A DNA stretch of 31,618 bases, taken from assembly GCA_047974805.1 (NCBI GenBank), contig JBKECS010000082.1, positions 1 through 31,618 of the forward strand, written 5' to 3'. The notes below the pieces were generated by a model. It did no database searches, had not been told where the DNA came from, and was given only the letters and a program-made list of their open reading frames with translations. The DNA comes from JAJXUB01 sp047974805. GTDB taxonomy: Bacteria > Actinomycetota > Actinomycetes > Actinomycetales > Dermatophilaceae. The position numbers and the translations under genes are program-made. Shown here piece by piece: positions 15,802-23,637 of this stretch (its first letter is position 1; each line of letters opens with the position of its first letter).

Positions 15802-16192
15802 GGATGAGTCGGCCGATACGCCGGGTTCTGTTCCTTGCCGCCGTTGCCGGCCGCAAGGCGACGGTCATCCATCTCGACCGGCCATTGCTGACCGGTTCCA
15901 GCGCTCTACCCGGATGCTCGGGCGGGCCGCCCTCAACGCATCCATATCTGAGCTTGCTCCGGGTGGGGTTTACCAAGCCGTCGGTGTCACCACCGGCGCT
16001 GGTGGTCTCTTACACCACCGTTTCACCCTTGCCACCAGAACCGGCCGGAACCGGATCCGATGGCGGTCTCTTCTCTGTGGCACTATCCCGCGGGTCACCC
16101 CGGGTGGCCGTTAGCCACCACCGTGCCCTGTGGAGCCCGGACGTTCCTCGGCAGCACCGAAGCGCTGACGCGACCGCCTGGCCGACTCATCC
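15802..16192 (-). ncRNA. rnpB: RNase P RNA, bacterial type A
   Basis: Catalytic RNA that trims tRNA 5' leaders. On the minus strand the 5' part contains the hallmark GAGGAACGTCCGGGCTCCAC, followed by ATAGTGCCACAGAGAAGAGACC. The middle has GGTGAAACGGTGGTGTAAGAG and GGTAAACCCCACCC, and the 3' part AGAACCCGGCGTATCGG. The two ends pair as helix P1: GGATGAGTCGGCC at the 5' end against GGCCGACTCATCC at the 3' end, which sets the boundaries to within a few bases. The length of about 391 nt is typical of actinobacteria. The first six bases overlap the end of the RNB exonuclease gene, stop codon included. Confidence 0.96.
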
Positions 16193-17659
16193 AGTAGGTG
16201 AGGATACCGCGGGCGAGAGCTGGAACAAGGTCGTGCTCGTGGCGATGTCGGCGGCAGTGACCGTGCCGATGGCGTCGGTTCCTACCTCGCCGGGACCTTC
16301 CGCCTTGGCGAGCACCGCGGGGTCGGTGACCTGAACGGTGGCTCCCCGCTTGGTCCGTTCCACGACGACGACCGGGAACTGGGCCCCGATCCGATCGGCC
16401 AGGACAGCAGCCTCTACAGCGTTGGTGCATTCCCGCTCGACGGTTCCACTGCGCCGGTCCGCGCCGGCCATCACCGCCGGCAAGGCCTCCAATGCCTGCC
16501 CCGCCCAGTCCGGGACGTCCTCCCCCGCGGCGACCGCCGCGCAAACAGCCAACCCGAATCGGTCGACCAGCCGACGCAGCGGGGCCGTGACATGGGCATA
16601 CGGTGCCGCGACGGCGGCGTGGTCCCGGTCAGCCGGCGCCCCCGAGGAGAAGGCGACGTATCCAGCCCCCCGGAACAGCGACGTGGCATTGTGGATCAGC
16701 GCCAACTGGGCCGGATCGGTCCGGTCGAGCCGACGCAAGAAGTCCCCATAGCGCTCCTCCTCGGGCCACCCCACCCCCAGCGCGCGACACTCCAGCTGAA
16801 ACCGTGCCAGCGCCTCCGGAGAGGCTGGCGGCATAGTGCGAAGGATGCCCGTACCGGCGGCGATCATGAGTTGGGCAGCCGCCATCCCGGTCATGAGGGA
16901 GAGCTGGGCGTTCCACTCTTCGCAGGCGGCGGGGGGGCGAAACCGCAGCCGGTAGGCACCGTCCTTGCCGGCATAGGCTTCTTGTTCGGGCATCGGCAGG
17001 CTCGCCCCACCTCGCTCGGCCTCGGCGACAATCCGCAGCTGCCCGATCTCGCGCAACAGCTGCAGCCGCTCGTCACCGGTGCCGGCATCAATGTCCTGCT
17101 GGACCTCGGCATAGTCCATCCGGTCGCGGCTGATGATCATGGCTGGATAGAGGTCGGTCGAGACCACCTGTCCCTCACCATCGAGCCGGTGTTCCCACAC
17201 GTAGGCTGCCCGGGGCACCCCGGGTAGCAGGCTGGCTGCCCCCTCGGACAGCCGCGTCGGGTGAAGCGGCGTACGTCGATCCGGCGCGTACACCGTCGCG
17301 CCGCGATCCCACGCGGCCCGCGCAATGGCACCGTCCGGCGCCACGAAGCTGGGCAGGTGGGCGATGGCGTAGCGAACGCGATAGCCGTCCTCGACGCGGG
17401 ACAGGTGCAACGCCTGATCCAGATCCATCGACCCCACGGGGTCAAGGGTGAGGAATGGAATATCGGTCGCGTCGCGCACGGGCAGGGCCAGCGGCGAGTC
17501 GGCGACCCGCTCCGCCTCGGCCAGTGCCTCGTGCGGGAACTCCTGCGGAACCTCCAGGTCGGTCCGGACCGCGTCGAACCGCGCTGCCAGGGCATCGGCG
17601 TGACGGGGGGCTCCGCCTTGGCCAGGGCCAGCGGGGATACGGACGGCACGCAGCGGCAT
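16187..17659 (-). CDS. RNB-domain (RNase II family) exoribonuclease
   Basis: A 490-residue 3'-to-5' exoribonuclease of the RNase II/R superfamily. The catalytic metal site is visible around residues 70-85 as FLTLDPVGSMDLDQALHL, matching D-x5-D-x-DD/DQA with four acidic residues. HPTRLSEGAASLLP, FRGAGYVAFSSG and YAHVTAPLRRLVDRF are further RNB blocks. No cold-shock or S1 domain is recognisable, so this is the short actinobacterial form. The start at ATG 17659 is six bases after TAGGTT. The stop codon lies within the first bases of rnpB. It is divergent from yaaA with only 26 bp between. Cellular RNA targets are unknown. Confidence 0.9.
   Translation of the reverse strand: MPLRAVRIPAGPGQGGAPRHADALAARFDAVRTDLEVPQEFPHEALAEAERVADSPLALPVRDATDIPFLTLDPVGSMDLDQALHLSRVEDGYRVRYAIAHLPSFVAPDGAIARAAWDRGATVYAPDRRTPLHPTRLSEGAASLLPGVPRAAYVWEHRLDGEGQVVSTDLYPAMIISRDRMDYAEVQQDIDAGTGDERLQLLREIGQLRIVAEAERGGASLPMPEQEAYAGKDGAYRLRFRPPAACEEWNAQLSLMTGMAAAQLMIAAGTGILRTMPPASPEALARFQLECRALGVGWPEEERYGDFLRRLDRTDPAQLALIHNATSLFRGAGYVAFSSGAPADRDHAAVAAPYAHVTAPLRRLVDRFGLAVCAAVAAGEDVPDWAGQALEALPAVMAGADRRSGTVERECTNAVEAAVLADRIGAQFPVVVVERTKRGATVQVTDPAVLAKAEGPGEVGTDAIGTVTAADIATSTTLFQLSPAVSSPTG
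16201..16228 (-). promoter_or_regulatory. Candidate rnpB promoter inside the RNB gene
   Basis: On the minus strand TTGTTC (16228-16223), a 16-base spacer, and TATCCT (16206-16201) precede the predicted RNA 5' end by about eight bases. This is the best -35/-10 pair in the window, and it lies within the last codons of the upstream exonuclease gene. Confidence 0.55.
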
Positions 17660-17685
17660 ACGGTCAACCTATCTACAGTGTCGGG
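17660..17685. promoter_or_regulatory. Back-to-back leaderless promoters of the RNB gene and yaaA
   Basis: In 26 bp between the two start codons there are two -10 boxes: TACAGT on plus (17674-17679), six bases before the GTG of yaaA, and TAGGTT on minus (17671-17666), six bases before the ATG of the RNB gene. They are two bases apart, so each promoter's upstream part lies in the other gene. Confidence 0.6.
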
Positions 17686-18450
17686 GTGCTCGTGTTGCTC
17701 CCGCCGTCCGAAGGCAAAGCCACCACTGCCCGATCCGGGCGTCCCGCTGACCCGGCAGCCTGGTCATTTCCTGAATTGGCGACCACCCGAGGGCGCGTGG
17801 CGGCAGCCGCCGCGACCGCTGCGGGGCAGGACGATGCACTGGCGATCTTCGGTGTGTCCGAGGTGTTGCGCGAGGACGTGCTGGCCAACCTCGACCTGGC
17901 CACCGCGCCCGCTCGACGGGCCGGGCATCTCTACACCGGGGTGTTGTTCGACGCCTTGGGTTATACCGACCTGGACCCTGCGGCGCGGCGGCGAGCGCAT
18001 CGCTGGGTCCTAGTGTTTTCAGCCCTACACGGCGTGGTGCGTCTGACCGACCGAATTCCGGCCTACCGGTTGTCCATCGGCACAACGTTGCCCGGGCTGG
18101 GGGCATTGGATCGGATGTGGCGGGAGGTGCTCTCACCGGTCCTGACCGAAGCCGCCGGGTCAGGGCTTATCGTCGATGCGCGCTCGGCCGCGTATGCCGC
18201 GATGTGGCGTCCCGGGCCGGAACTGGCGAATCAGTGGGTGAGAATCGCCGTGCCCGGAGCGTCGCATATGGCCAAGCACACGCGCGGGTTGGTGATCCGC
18301 CATCTCCTGCAGGCGGCAGTGGCTCCGCGGACGCCACCGGCTCTGGCCGCGGCGGTGGAGGAGAGCTTTGCCGTGACCCTGGATCGACCTCGCGGGATGG
18401 AAAGGCCTTGGGTTCTCTCGGTCAATTCGGCACGCGCGGCAACGGCCTGA
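17686..18450 (+). CDS. yaaA: YaaA-family (DUF328) peroxide-stress protein
   Basis: A 254-residue protein starting VLVLLPPSEGKA, the family signature, with RAGHLYTGVLFDALGY and VLVFSALHGVVRLTDRIPAYRLSIG following. In E. coli YaaA lowers free iron and protects DNA during peroxide stress, and a DNA-binding fold has been described. The actinobacterial role is inferred. The GTG at 17686 is six bases after TACAGT; the upstream frame (from 17455) lies antisense to the RNB gene and is rejected. The C-terminus ends with ERPWVLSVNSARAATA. A short hairpin (GAACC, four bases, GGTTC) about 50 bp past the stop might be a weak terminator. Confidence 0.9.
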   Translation: MLVLLPPSEGKATTARSGRPADPAAWSFPELATTRGRVAAAAATAAGQDDALAIFGVSEVLREDVLANLDLATAPARRAGHLYTGVLFDALGYTDLDPAARRRAHRWVLVFSALHGVVRLTDRIPAYRLSIGTTLPGLGALDRMWREVLSPVLTEAAGSGLIVDARSAAYAAMWRPGPELANQWVRIAVPGASHMAKHTRGLVIRHLLQAAVAPRTPPALAAAVEESFAVTLDRPRGMERPWVLSVNSARAATA

Positions 18451-18610
18451 GCACGCCATTGTGTCATCCCGGGCCACGTCTGCCGCCGGCTTCGCAAGGG
18501 AACCCCGCGGTTCGCATACGAAACTTTCTCTGGCGAACCTCTGGTTTCCCACCTGAGGCGTAAATCCGGAGGTGTCGAGTTCGTGACGTGTGAGACAACG
18601 GTGGGTCTGC

Positions 18611-18625
18611 CCGGCGCTTTGCCGG
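18611..18625 (-). terminator. Possible metZ terminator hairpin
   Basis: CCGGC, a five-base loop and GCCGG lie just past the metZ stop, in the 180-bp space between the convergent yaaA and metZ genes. The stem is short and no T run follows, so this is weak. Confidence 0.3.
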
Positions 18626-18630
18626 TGGGA

Positions 18631-19815
18631 TCAGCGGCCCAGCGCCCGGTCTACATCCTCGATAAGGTCGGCCGGGTCCTCCAGGCCGACCGACACCCGG
18701 ATCGTCCCGTCGGTGATCCCGACCGCGGCCCGGTCGGCGTCGCTGAGCCGACGGTGCGTTGTTGTCGCGGGGTGGGTCACCATGGATTTGGCGTCCCCGA
18801 GGTTGTTGCTGATGTCGATCAGGGTCAGGGCGTTCATCAGCTCAAACGCCTCGGCCTGGGTGCCATCGAGGGCAAAGGTGACCACGGTGCCACCACCGGT
18901 CATTTGCGACCGGGCCAGGTTGTGTTGGGGATGGGATTCCAGGAAGGGGTAGAGCACCGTGGTCACCCGAGGATGCGCGGCCAGGTGCCGCGCCAGGTGC
19001 AGCGCCGAGGACGCCTGGCGCTGTACCCGCAAGGACATGGTCTCCAGCCCCTTCAACAGGACCCAGGCGTTGAACGGCGACAGGGCAGGCCCGGTGTGTC
19101 GCATGAGGTTCTGGACCGGCCCCTCGACGTAGTCAGCCGGCCCCAAGATGGCACCGCCAAGGACGCGTCCCTGCCCATCGATGTGCTTGGTCGCCGAGTA
19201 CACCACGACGTCGGCGCCGTGGTCCAAAGGTCTAGAGAACACCGGTGTGCCGAAGACGTTGTCGACGACCACGGTGGCCCCAGCGGCATGAGCCAGTTCG
19301 GACACCGCCGCGATGTCGACAAGCTCCTGCATCGGGTTGCTCGGGGTCTCGAAGAACACGGCGGCGGTGGGCTGCGCCAGCGCTTGACGCCAAGCCTGCA
19401 GATCGGTCCCGTCGACGAAGACCGTGGTCACCCCGAAGGAGGGCAGGATCTCGTCGAGGATGACGTGGCAGGAGCCGAAGAGGGCCTTCGAGGCGACGAC
19501 CCGGTCCCCTGCCTTGACCAGGGCGGCGAGCGCCACCCACACCGCCGCCATGCCTGAGGCGGTCGCGAAGCAGGCCGGTGCCCCTTCGATAAGTCGCAGG
19601 CGCTCCTGGAACATCCCGACGGTGGGGTTACCGTACCTGCTGTAGATGAACCGGTCGACGTCCCCGGCAAACGCGGCCTGGGCCTCTTCGGCGCTCGCGT
19701 AGACGAAACCGCTGGTCAAGAACGTGGCTTCGGCGGTCTCATCGAACCCGGAACGGGTCAGCCCTCCTCGGACCGCCAGGGTGTCCGGTCGCCAGCCGGT
19801 GTCGCCGTCACTCAT
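18631..19815 (-). CDS. metZ: O-succinylhomoserine sulfhydrylase MetZ
   Basis: PLP enzyme of the Cys/Met metabolism family that makes homocysteine from acylated homoserine and sulfide. It has 394 residues. It shows the N-terminal TLAVRGGLTRSGFDETAEA, the PLP-site IYSRYGNPTVGMFQERL, ATASGMAAVW, TVVVDNVFGTPV, and the Schiff-base lysine K210 in VVYSATKHIDGQGRVLGG. The start at ATG 19815 overlaps the rhodanese stop as ATGA; an ATG 33 bases earlier lies inside the rhodanese gene. In mycobacteria a rhodanese gene also precedes metZ. Cystathionine gamma-synthase or lyase are close relatives, but the rhodanese context favours MetZ. No SAM riboswitch is visible. Confidence 0.9.
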   Translation of the reverse strand: MSDGDTGWRPDTLAVRGGLTRSGFDETAEATFLTSGFVYASAEEAQAAFAGDVDRFIYSRYGNPTVGMFQERLRLIEGAPACFATASGMAAVWVALAALVKAGDRVVASKALFGSCHVILDEILPSFGVTTVFVDGTDLQAWRQALAQPTAAVFFETPSNPMQELVDIAAVSELAHAAGATVVVDNVFGTPVFSRPLDHGADVVVYSATKHIDGQGRVLGGAILGPADYVEGPVQNLMRHTGPALSPFNAWVLLKGLETMSLRVQRQASSALHLARHLAAHPRVTTVLYPFLESHPQHNLARSQMTGGGTVVTFALDGTQAEAFELMNALTLIDISNNLGDAKSMVTHPATTTHRRLSDADRAAVGITDGTIRVSVGLEDPADLIEDVDRALGR

Positions 19816-20228
19816 CCTTGACGCCACGGCAACCCGGCGCTCTTCCACCCGCCGACTCCCCGATGTCCGGCCGGGTCAAGATCGCCTTCGAATCCACCGA
19901 TGACGTTGTATGCCGGGCCGAACCCAGCAGCGGTGGCTGCCGCCGCGGCAGCCGCGGACCTGACCCCGCTACGACAGATGAAGTACAGCGGTGCATCCTG
20001 CCCCACACCGGCCTCGGCCAGCTCGGCGATGAAGCCCTCGTTGTGGGCCCCATCGGGGTAGCCGCTCCACTCGATGAGGTGAACGGGCTTGCCCAAAATA
20101 TCGAGGTCAGGAACCCCGACATAGGCCCATTCGGGCTTCGTCCGCACGTCGATGAGGACGGCGGTCGGGTCGTGCTGCAGCGCCGCATACGCGTCTGCGG
20201 GGCTGACGTCACCGGCGTAGTTGGTCAT
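19812..20228 (-). CDS. Rhodanese-domain sulfurtransferase coupled to metZ
   Basis: A single-domain rhodanese of 138 residues that carries persulfide on Cys85 in the active loop YFICRSGVRSAAA. VLIDVRTKPEWAYVGVPDL marks the N-terminal half, and AYNVIGGFEGDLD and GWKSAGLPWRQG the end, closely like mycobacterial Rv0390 as I recall it. ATG 20228 follows TAGCCT by eight bases; the in-frame extension upstream lacks family features. The ATGA overlap with metZ suggests a shared job in sulfur supply for homocysteine synthesis, which is inference from position. Confidence 0.92.
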   Translation of the reverse strand: MTNYAGDVSPADAYAALQHDPTAVLIDVRTKPEWAYVGVPDLDILGKPVHLIEWSGYPDGAHNEGFIAELAEAGVGQDAPLYFICRSGVRSAAAAAAATAAGFGPAYNVIGGFEGDLDPAGHRGVGGWKSAGLPWRQG

Positions 20229-20293
20229 GGCCGACCAGGCTAGTGCCCGTGCCGACCCGCGGAACCTGTCGCCCGGTCGATGGACGCTAGTGA

Positions 20294-21370
20294 TCAGGTG
20301 CGGTTGGTGAACGCGATGGACAGCTCGCCGCCGGGAAGCCGTTCGATCGCGGTGAGCGAACCCGGTGCCGTCGCCACATGCCACGTGGCGGCGTAGGTCA
20401 GGGTGAGCAGATCGGCAAGGACCGCCAGGATCACCTTGCGATGGCACACGACCACGGTGGTCCCTCCGGCCTCGACCACGGTCCGCCAGGCCGGCACCAC
20501 GCGGGCCAGCACATCATCCCAGGATTCCCCGCCTGGGCGGGCGTATGCCGGATCCGTGCGTAGCATCTCGTAGGCCGCCGGGTGAGATTGGCGCAACTCG
20601 GCCATGGACGCCCCGTCCCAATCCCCGAATCCCTGCTCATCGAAAGCTGCGTCGGTCTCGGGGGTGACATCGAGGGCGGCGGCGATCAGGGTGCCGGTCT
20701 GTTGTGCCCGAGCCAGCGATGAGGTGATGACTCGGGCCCGACGGACCCCGACCAGATGGCGCAGGTTTGCGCCGGCGGCTTCGGCCTGTGCCCGACCGGT
20801 TTCGGACAGGTCGGGGTCGGCGCCTCCGCGACCATCGAGCCGGCCTTGCTCGGTGAACGCGGTGACGCCGTGCCTAACGAGGACGATCCGGGTGGGTTCC
20901 TCGTCCTGCCCGACCTGTGAGTCGGGCTCGTCGAGGCGCCGATCGACGCTGTGTCCGTCCATGCCGACGTTGGACAGGGCATCGGCAGCGCCGTTGCGTT
21001 CCCGAGGGATCCACGTGAAGGTGACCGCCCCCCCGGCGGCTTCGATATCCCGCACCAGGTCCCGGGCCGACAGCGCGAGCCGGCGCATGTCCTCGTGTTT
21101 GATCTTCCAACGTCCGGCCATTTGTTCGACGACGAGCTTGGAATCCATCCGGGCTTCGATATCGGCTCCGGGCTCAATGGCGTACGCGCAGGTCAGCCCA
21201 GCGATGAGACCGGTGTACTCGGCGACGTTGTTCGATTGGCGTCCTAGGGGCTCAGCCCGCTCCCAGAGCACGGCGCCGGTGTCGGCGTCCCGGACCAGAG
21301 CACCGTAGCCCGCGACGCCGGGGTTGCCGCGAGAGCCTCCGTCAGCCTCGACGATGAGCCGCCGGCTCAC
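20294..21370 (-). CDS. Bifunctional RNase H-like / histidine phosphatase protein
   Basis: A fusion of an N-terminal type I RNase H (residues 1-135) and a C-terminal phosphoglycerate-mutase-like acid phosphatase (about 160-358), as in mycobacterial Rv2228c. RNase H acidic residues are visible in VEADGGSRGNPG, AEYTGLIAG, ARMDSKLVVEQ and ADALSN. The phosphatase has LVRHGVTAF with the nucleophile His, the helper RAQQTG, EQGFGDWDG and the second His in VVVCHRKV. The domain removes RNA from hybrids; the phosphatase may act on alpha-ribazole phosphate, which is unproven here. The GTG at 21370 overlaps the upstream stop as GTGA. Confidence 0.92.
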   Translation of the reverse strand: MSRRLIVEADGGSRGNPGVAGYGALVRDADTGAVLWERAEPLGRQSNNVAEYTGLIAGLTCAYAIEPGADIEARMDSKLVVEQMAGRWKIKHEDMRRLALSARDLVRDIEAAGGAVTFTWIPRERNGAADALSNVGMDGHSVDRRLDEPDSQVGQDEEPTRIVLVRHGVTAFTEQGRLDGRGGADPDLSETGRAQAEAAGANLRHLVGVRRARVITSSLARAQQTGTLIAAALDVTPETDAAFDEQGFGDWDGASMAELRQSHPAAYEMLRTDPAYARPGGESWDDVLARVVPAWRTVVEAGGTTVVVCHRKVILAVLADLLTLTYAATWHVATAPGSLTAIERLPGGELSIAFTNRT

Positions 21371-22104
21371 AGCCCGGACTCGGCGGTGCGGACGAGGATG
21401 CGGCGGCATTCCTCGCAGCGAAGGACCTCGTCGGCCGGGGCGGCTTTGATCCGGTCCAACTCAACGGTGTTCAGTTCGAGCTGGCAGCCCATGCAGCGCC
21501 GAGCGTGCAGGGCGGCGGCCCCGGTCCCGGACGTCGCCGCGATCTTGTCGTAGAGATCGACGAGGTCTTGCCCAACCTGCACGACCAGCTCCGGCCGTGG
21601 CGCCAACGCATCGGCCAGCTGCCGGTCGAGATCGGCCAGTGCCGCGTCGGCGTCCGCGTGGAGGGCGGTGATGCGGTCCCCCAACGTGCCCCGGCCATTC
21701 GTCAGGGCGCTCAAGTCATGCTCGGCGGCCTCGGCCCTCTCCATGACTTCCAGTTCGACGTCCTCCAGGTCGGCTTGGCGCTTGGCGAGAGACTCCAATT
21801 CGCTCTGCAGCGCCTGCAGGTCCTTGGCGCTGCCGGTGCCGGAATCCAAGCGGGCCTGGTCGCGGGCGGCCCGGTCCCGCACCAGCTGCACGTCCGCCTC
21901 AGCCTTGGTGACCTCGCGTTGCACATCGTCCACGATGACCTGCTGACGAACGATCTCGTCATCGATGACCTGGGCTTTGGCCTCCAGGCCGGCTATTTGG
22001 GCAAGGATCGGCACGGTCGCGCGGGCATGACGCAGCTGGCTCACCCGCGTATCCAGCATCTGCAGGTCCAGCAACGTCAGCTGGCGAGTGGGTTCGGCCT
22101 TCAC
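21367..22104 (-). CDS. Coiled-coil protein with C-terminal C4 zinc ribbon (DUF164 family)
   Basis: A 245-residue protein. Residues from about 20 to 190 are Ala/Asp/Leu-rich with few Pro or Gly, and look like a long antiparallel coiled coil. The end carries CMGCQLELN and CEECRRIL, four cysteines that should bind zinc. This is the family of Rv2229c and Helicobacter HP0958 (FlgZ), proposed to bind nucleic acid; the role here is unknown. The start at ATG 22104 overlaps the Nif3-like stop (ATGA), and its own stop overlaps the RNase H/phosphatase start, so the three are one translational unit. Confidence 0.9.
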   Translation of the reverse strand: MKAEPTRQLTLLDLQMLDTRVSQLRHARATVPILAQIAGLEAKAQVIDDEIVRQQVIVDDVQREVTKAEADVQLVRDRAARDQARLDSGTGSAKDLQALQSELESLAKRQADLEDVELEVMERAEAAEHDLSALTNGRGTLGDRITALHADADAALADLDRQLADALAPRPELVVQVGQDLVDLYDKIAATSGTGAAALHARRCMGCQLELNTVELDRIKAAPADEVLRCEECRRILVRTAESGL

Positions 22105-22949
22105 GCGGTGCCTCCGGGTGGCTCAGCACCGATGGTGAAGGTCCACGGGTCGGTGCGCAGAGTGCTGATGTCGGTCTGAACCCTATCCGCCGCCGGTAGC
22201 GCGCCGAACCGCTGATCGAGCCGGCTCTTCAATCCGGTCAACCACAGCGACTCCGTCGCCCAGTGCCCTGCGTCGATGATGTAGGGCGGGCCGCCGGCGC
22301 TGGTTTCCCGATCCTCCAGGACCGGGTGGTGGCGCAGGTCGGCGGTGACGTACACGTCGGCTCCGCCAGCTCGAGCGGCACCAAAGAAGCCATCGCCAGC
22401 TCCGCCCATGACGGCGACGGTCCGCACCGGAGCCTGCGCGGGGCCGCTGACCCGTATGCCGCCAGCCGCCGCCGGCAGGGCCGCGGCCAGAGCATGGGCG
22501 AAGTCGACCAGCGATGTCGGGTTGGCTAGCTGCCCCAGCCTGCCCATGGGCTGGCCCTCCTCGATGGCGAGCGGGGACGGGTCGCTCAGACCCACGGCAG
22601 CTGCCAAGGCATCGCTGACCCCGCCGTGGCCGACATCGGCGTTGGTGTGCGCGACGATGAGCGACAAGCGCCCGCGAATGAGGGCGGTGATTGCTGCCCC
22701 CTTGGCGGACACGGCGGGCGCCACACTGTGGACACCTCGCAGCAACAAGGGATGGTGCGTGATCAGCACATCAACCTGGTCGGTGACCGCCTGGTCGATG
22801 ACTGCCTGGGTGGGATCGACCGCCAGTCGGATCCGCTGCACCTGATCGTCCAATTCCCCGGTGACCAGCCCGACCGCATCCCAGGATTGCGCGGTGTCCG
22901 TCGGGAAGAGCTCCTCCAGCAGCGCGGCCACGTCCGCGAGTGATGTCAT
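22101..22949 (-). CDS. Nif3-like dinuclear metal-binding protein
   Basis: A member of the NIF3/YbgI/YqfO family (GTP cyclohydrolase 1 type 2 homologue in some databases), 282 residues. Metal ligands are visible in VLITHHPLLLRG, the Asp/His of IVAHTNADVGHGG, and IDAGHWATES. The length leaves no room for the roughly 100-residue central insert of the longer (about 370-residue) members. The function of the family is unsettled. It is the first gene of the three-gene unit. The ATG at 22949 has no strong ribosome-binding site, and I did not find a clean -10 in the correct spacing. Confidence 0.92.
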   Translation of the reverse strand: MTSLADVAALLEELFPTDTAQSWDAVGLVTGELDDQVQRIRLAVDPTQAVIDQAVTDQVDVLITHHPLLLRGVHSVAPAVSAKGAAITALIRGRLSLIVAHTNADVGHGGVSDALAAAVGLSDPSPLAIEEGQPMGRLGQLANPTSLVDFAHALAAALPAAAGGIRVSGPAQAPVRTVAVMGGAGDGFFGAARAGGADVYVTADLRHHPVLEDRETSAGGPPYIIDAGHWATESLWLTGLKSRLDQRFGALPAADRVQTDISTLRTDPWTFTIGAEPPGGTA

Positions 22950-23220
22950 AGCAGTTATCTCATCACGCCGCTGACTCCCCCGGCGGGAACCACGTACTCA
23001 CGCGGGTAGCGGTCGTCGTGAATCTCACGCCTCGATGATGATCGTGACCGTGTTCCGGATCTGCTGGATTACGGCCAGGCCAAGGTGCCGATTTTTGTCG
23101 TCGCCCGGGTCGTGGCGACGAATCGGATGTGTTGGCGTGGCGCGGAGCCCAGCGCGAAGAAGCCATGGGGCGCTGACGCCCTCGTCCCCATGGCTGCTCC
23201 GCTGGCCCCGCGAGCCCTTC

Positions 23221-23400
23221 GTGGCCCAGCCCTGTGCCATCGCGAACTGCCAGGAGCTGACTCGAGGCTGGATCTGGTGCTCGGAACACGCGGCGAACGC
23301 TCGCGAGAACGGACACCCCGAGGTGGAAACGATCCCGAGCTGGAGCATCTCCAGGACTGACGCCTATCGGCAGGCTCAGGAGCTTGCCCCGATGGGCTGA
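23221..23400 (+). CDS. Possible small zinc-finger protein or gene remnant
   Basis: A 59-codon frame from GTG 23221, with a C-x4-C-x9-C-x2-H pattern (Cys5, Cys10, Cys20, His23) in CAIANCQELTRGWIWCSEH followed by ARENGHPEV. This resembles the short 'C..xC....rGwCs.H....GdP' knuckle seen in some HNH-type and phage-related proteins. A stable hairpin 30 bp after the stop agrees with transcription in this direction. There is no good ribosome-binding site or -10 before the GTG. The in-frame sequence upstream to 23035 looks non-coding, so this may be the end of a decayed gene. A minus-strand frame over the same bases (23025-23348) is an alternative. Confidence 0.35.
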   Translation: MAQPCAIANCQELTRGWIWCSEHAANARENGHPEVETIPSWSISRTDAYRQAQELAPMG

Positions 23401-23430
23401 CCTGAGCTGGTCCCGGAGAGACACAGGGAG

Positions 23431-23455
23431 GGGCGGCGCCGCGAAAGCGCCGCCC
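23431..23455 (+). terminator. Strong hairpin, probable terminator
   Basis: GGGCGGCGC and GCGCCGCCC form a perfect nine-base-pair stem around a seven-base loop (CGCGAAA). No T run follows, which is common for actinobacterial terminators. It lies 30 bp after the stop of the small zinc-finger frame; it could also work on the other strand. Confidence 0.5.
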
Positions 23456-23502
23456 GCCGCATACCTTGAGCATTCACGAAGGTGGGTGCGGGTGGGCCTG
23501 TC

Positions 23503-23637
23503 GTGACGTTATGTAGGTGCCCTGAACTGGGAGAATACGAGTTGTTGAAGCTTGTCCGCAAGGACCTTGAACGGGTGCTGACTGAGAACTCGTCCTATCC
23601 AGGGCTCGCTGGTTACCTAGAGGCCATAGGAGCGTAG
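23503..23637 (+). CDS. Doubtful 44-residue frame with atypical base composition
   Basis: From GTG 23503 the frame encodes a peptide containing LCRCPELGEYELLKLVRKD and ending YPGLAGYLEAIGA. It uses many A/T-ending codons (TTA, TTG, CTT, CTA, ATA) and is only about half G+C, unlike its surroundings. The amphipathic Leu/Lys/Glu pattern looks protein-like, but I know no family for it. It may be the tail of a lost mobile gene beside the tRNA, or chance. Confidence 0.2.
   Translation: MTLCRCPELGEYELLKLVRKDLERVLTENSSYPGLAGYLEAIGA

Noticed and set aside
15779..16334. Protein-coding frames across the rnpB locus, including the upstream extension of the MBL gene
   Set aside because: The sequence matches RNase P RNA with its paired ends and conserved core, so these frames are not genes.
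18451..18630. Possible SAM or other riboswitch near metZ
   Set aside because: This space is downstream of metZ, not upstream. The 65 bp before the rhodanese gene is too short, and no conserved riboswitch core is visible.
23025..23348. 107-codon frame on minus in the gap beside tRNA-Val
   Set aside because: No family motif and no convincing start signal. The plus-strand Cys/His frame fits slightly better, though I cannot fully exclude this one.
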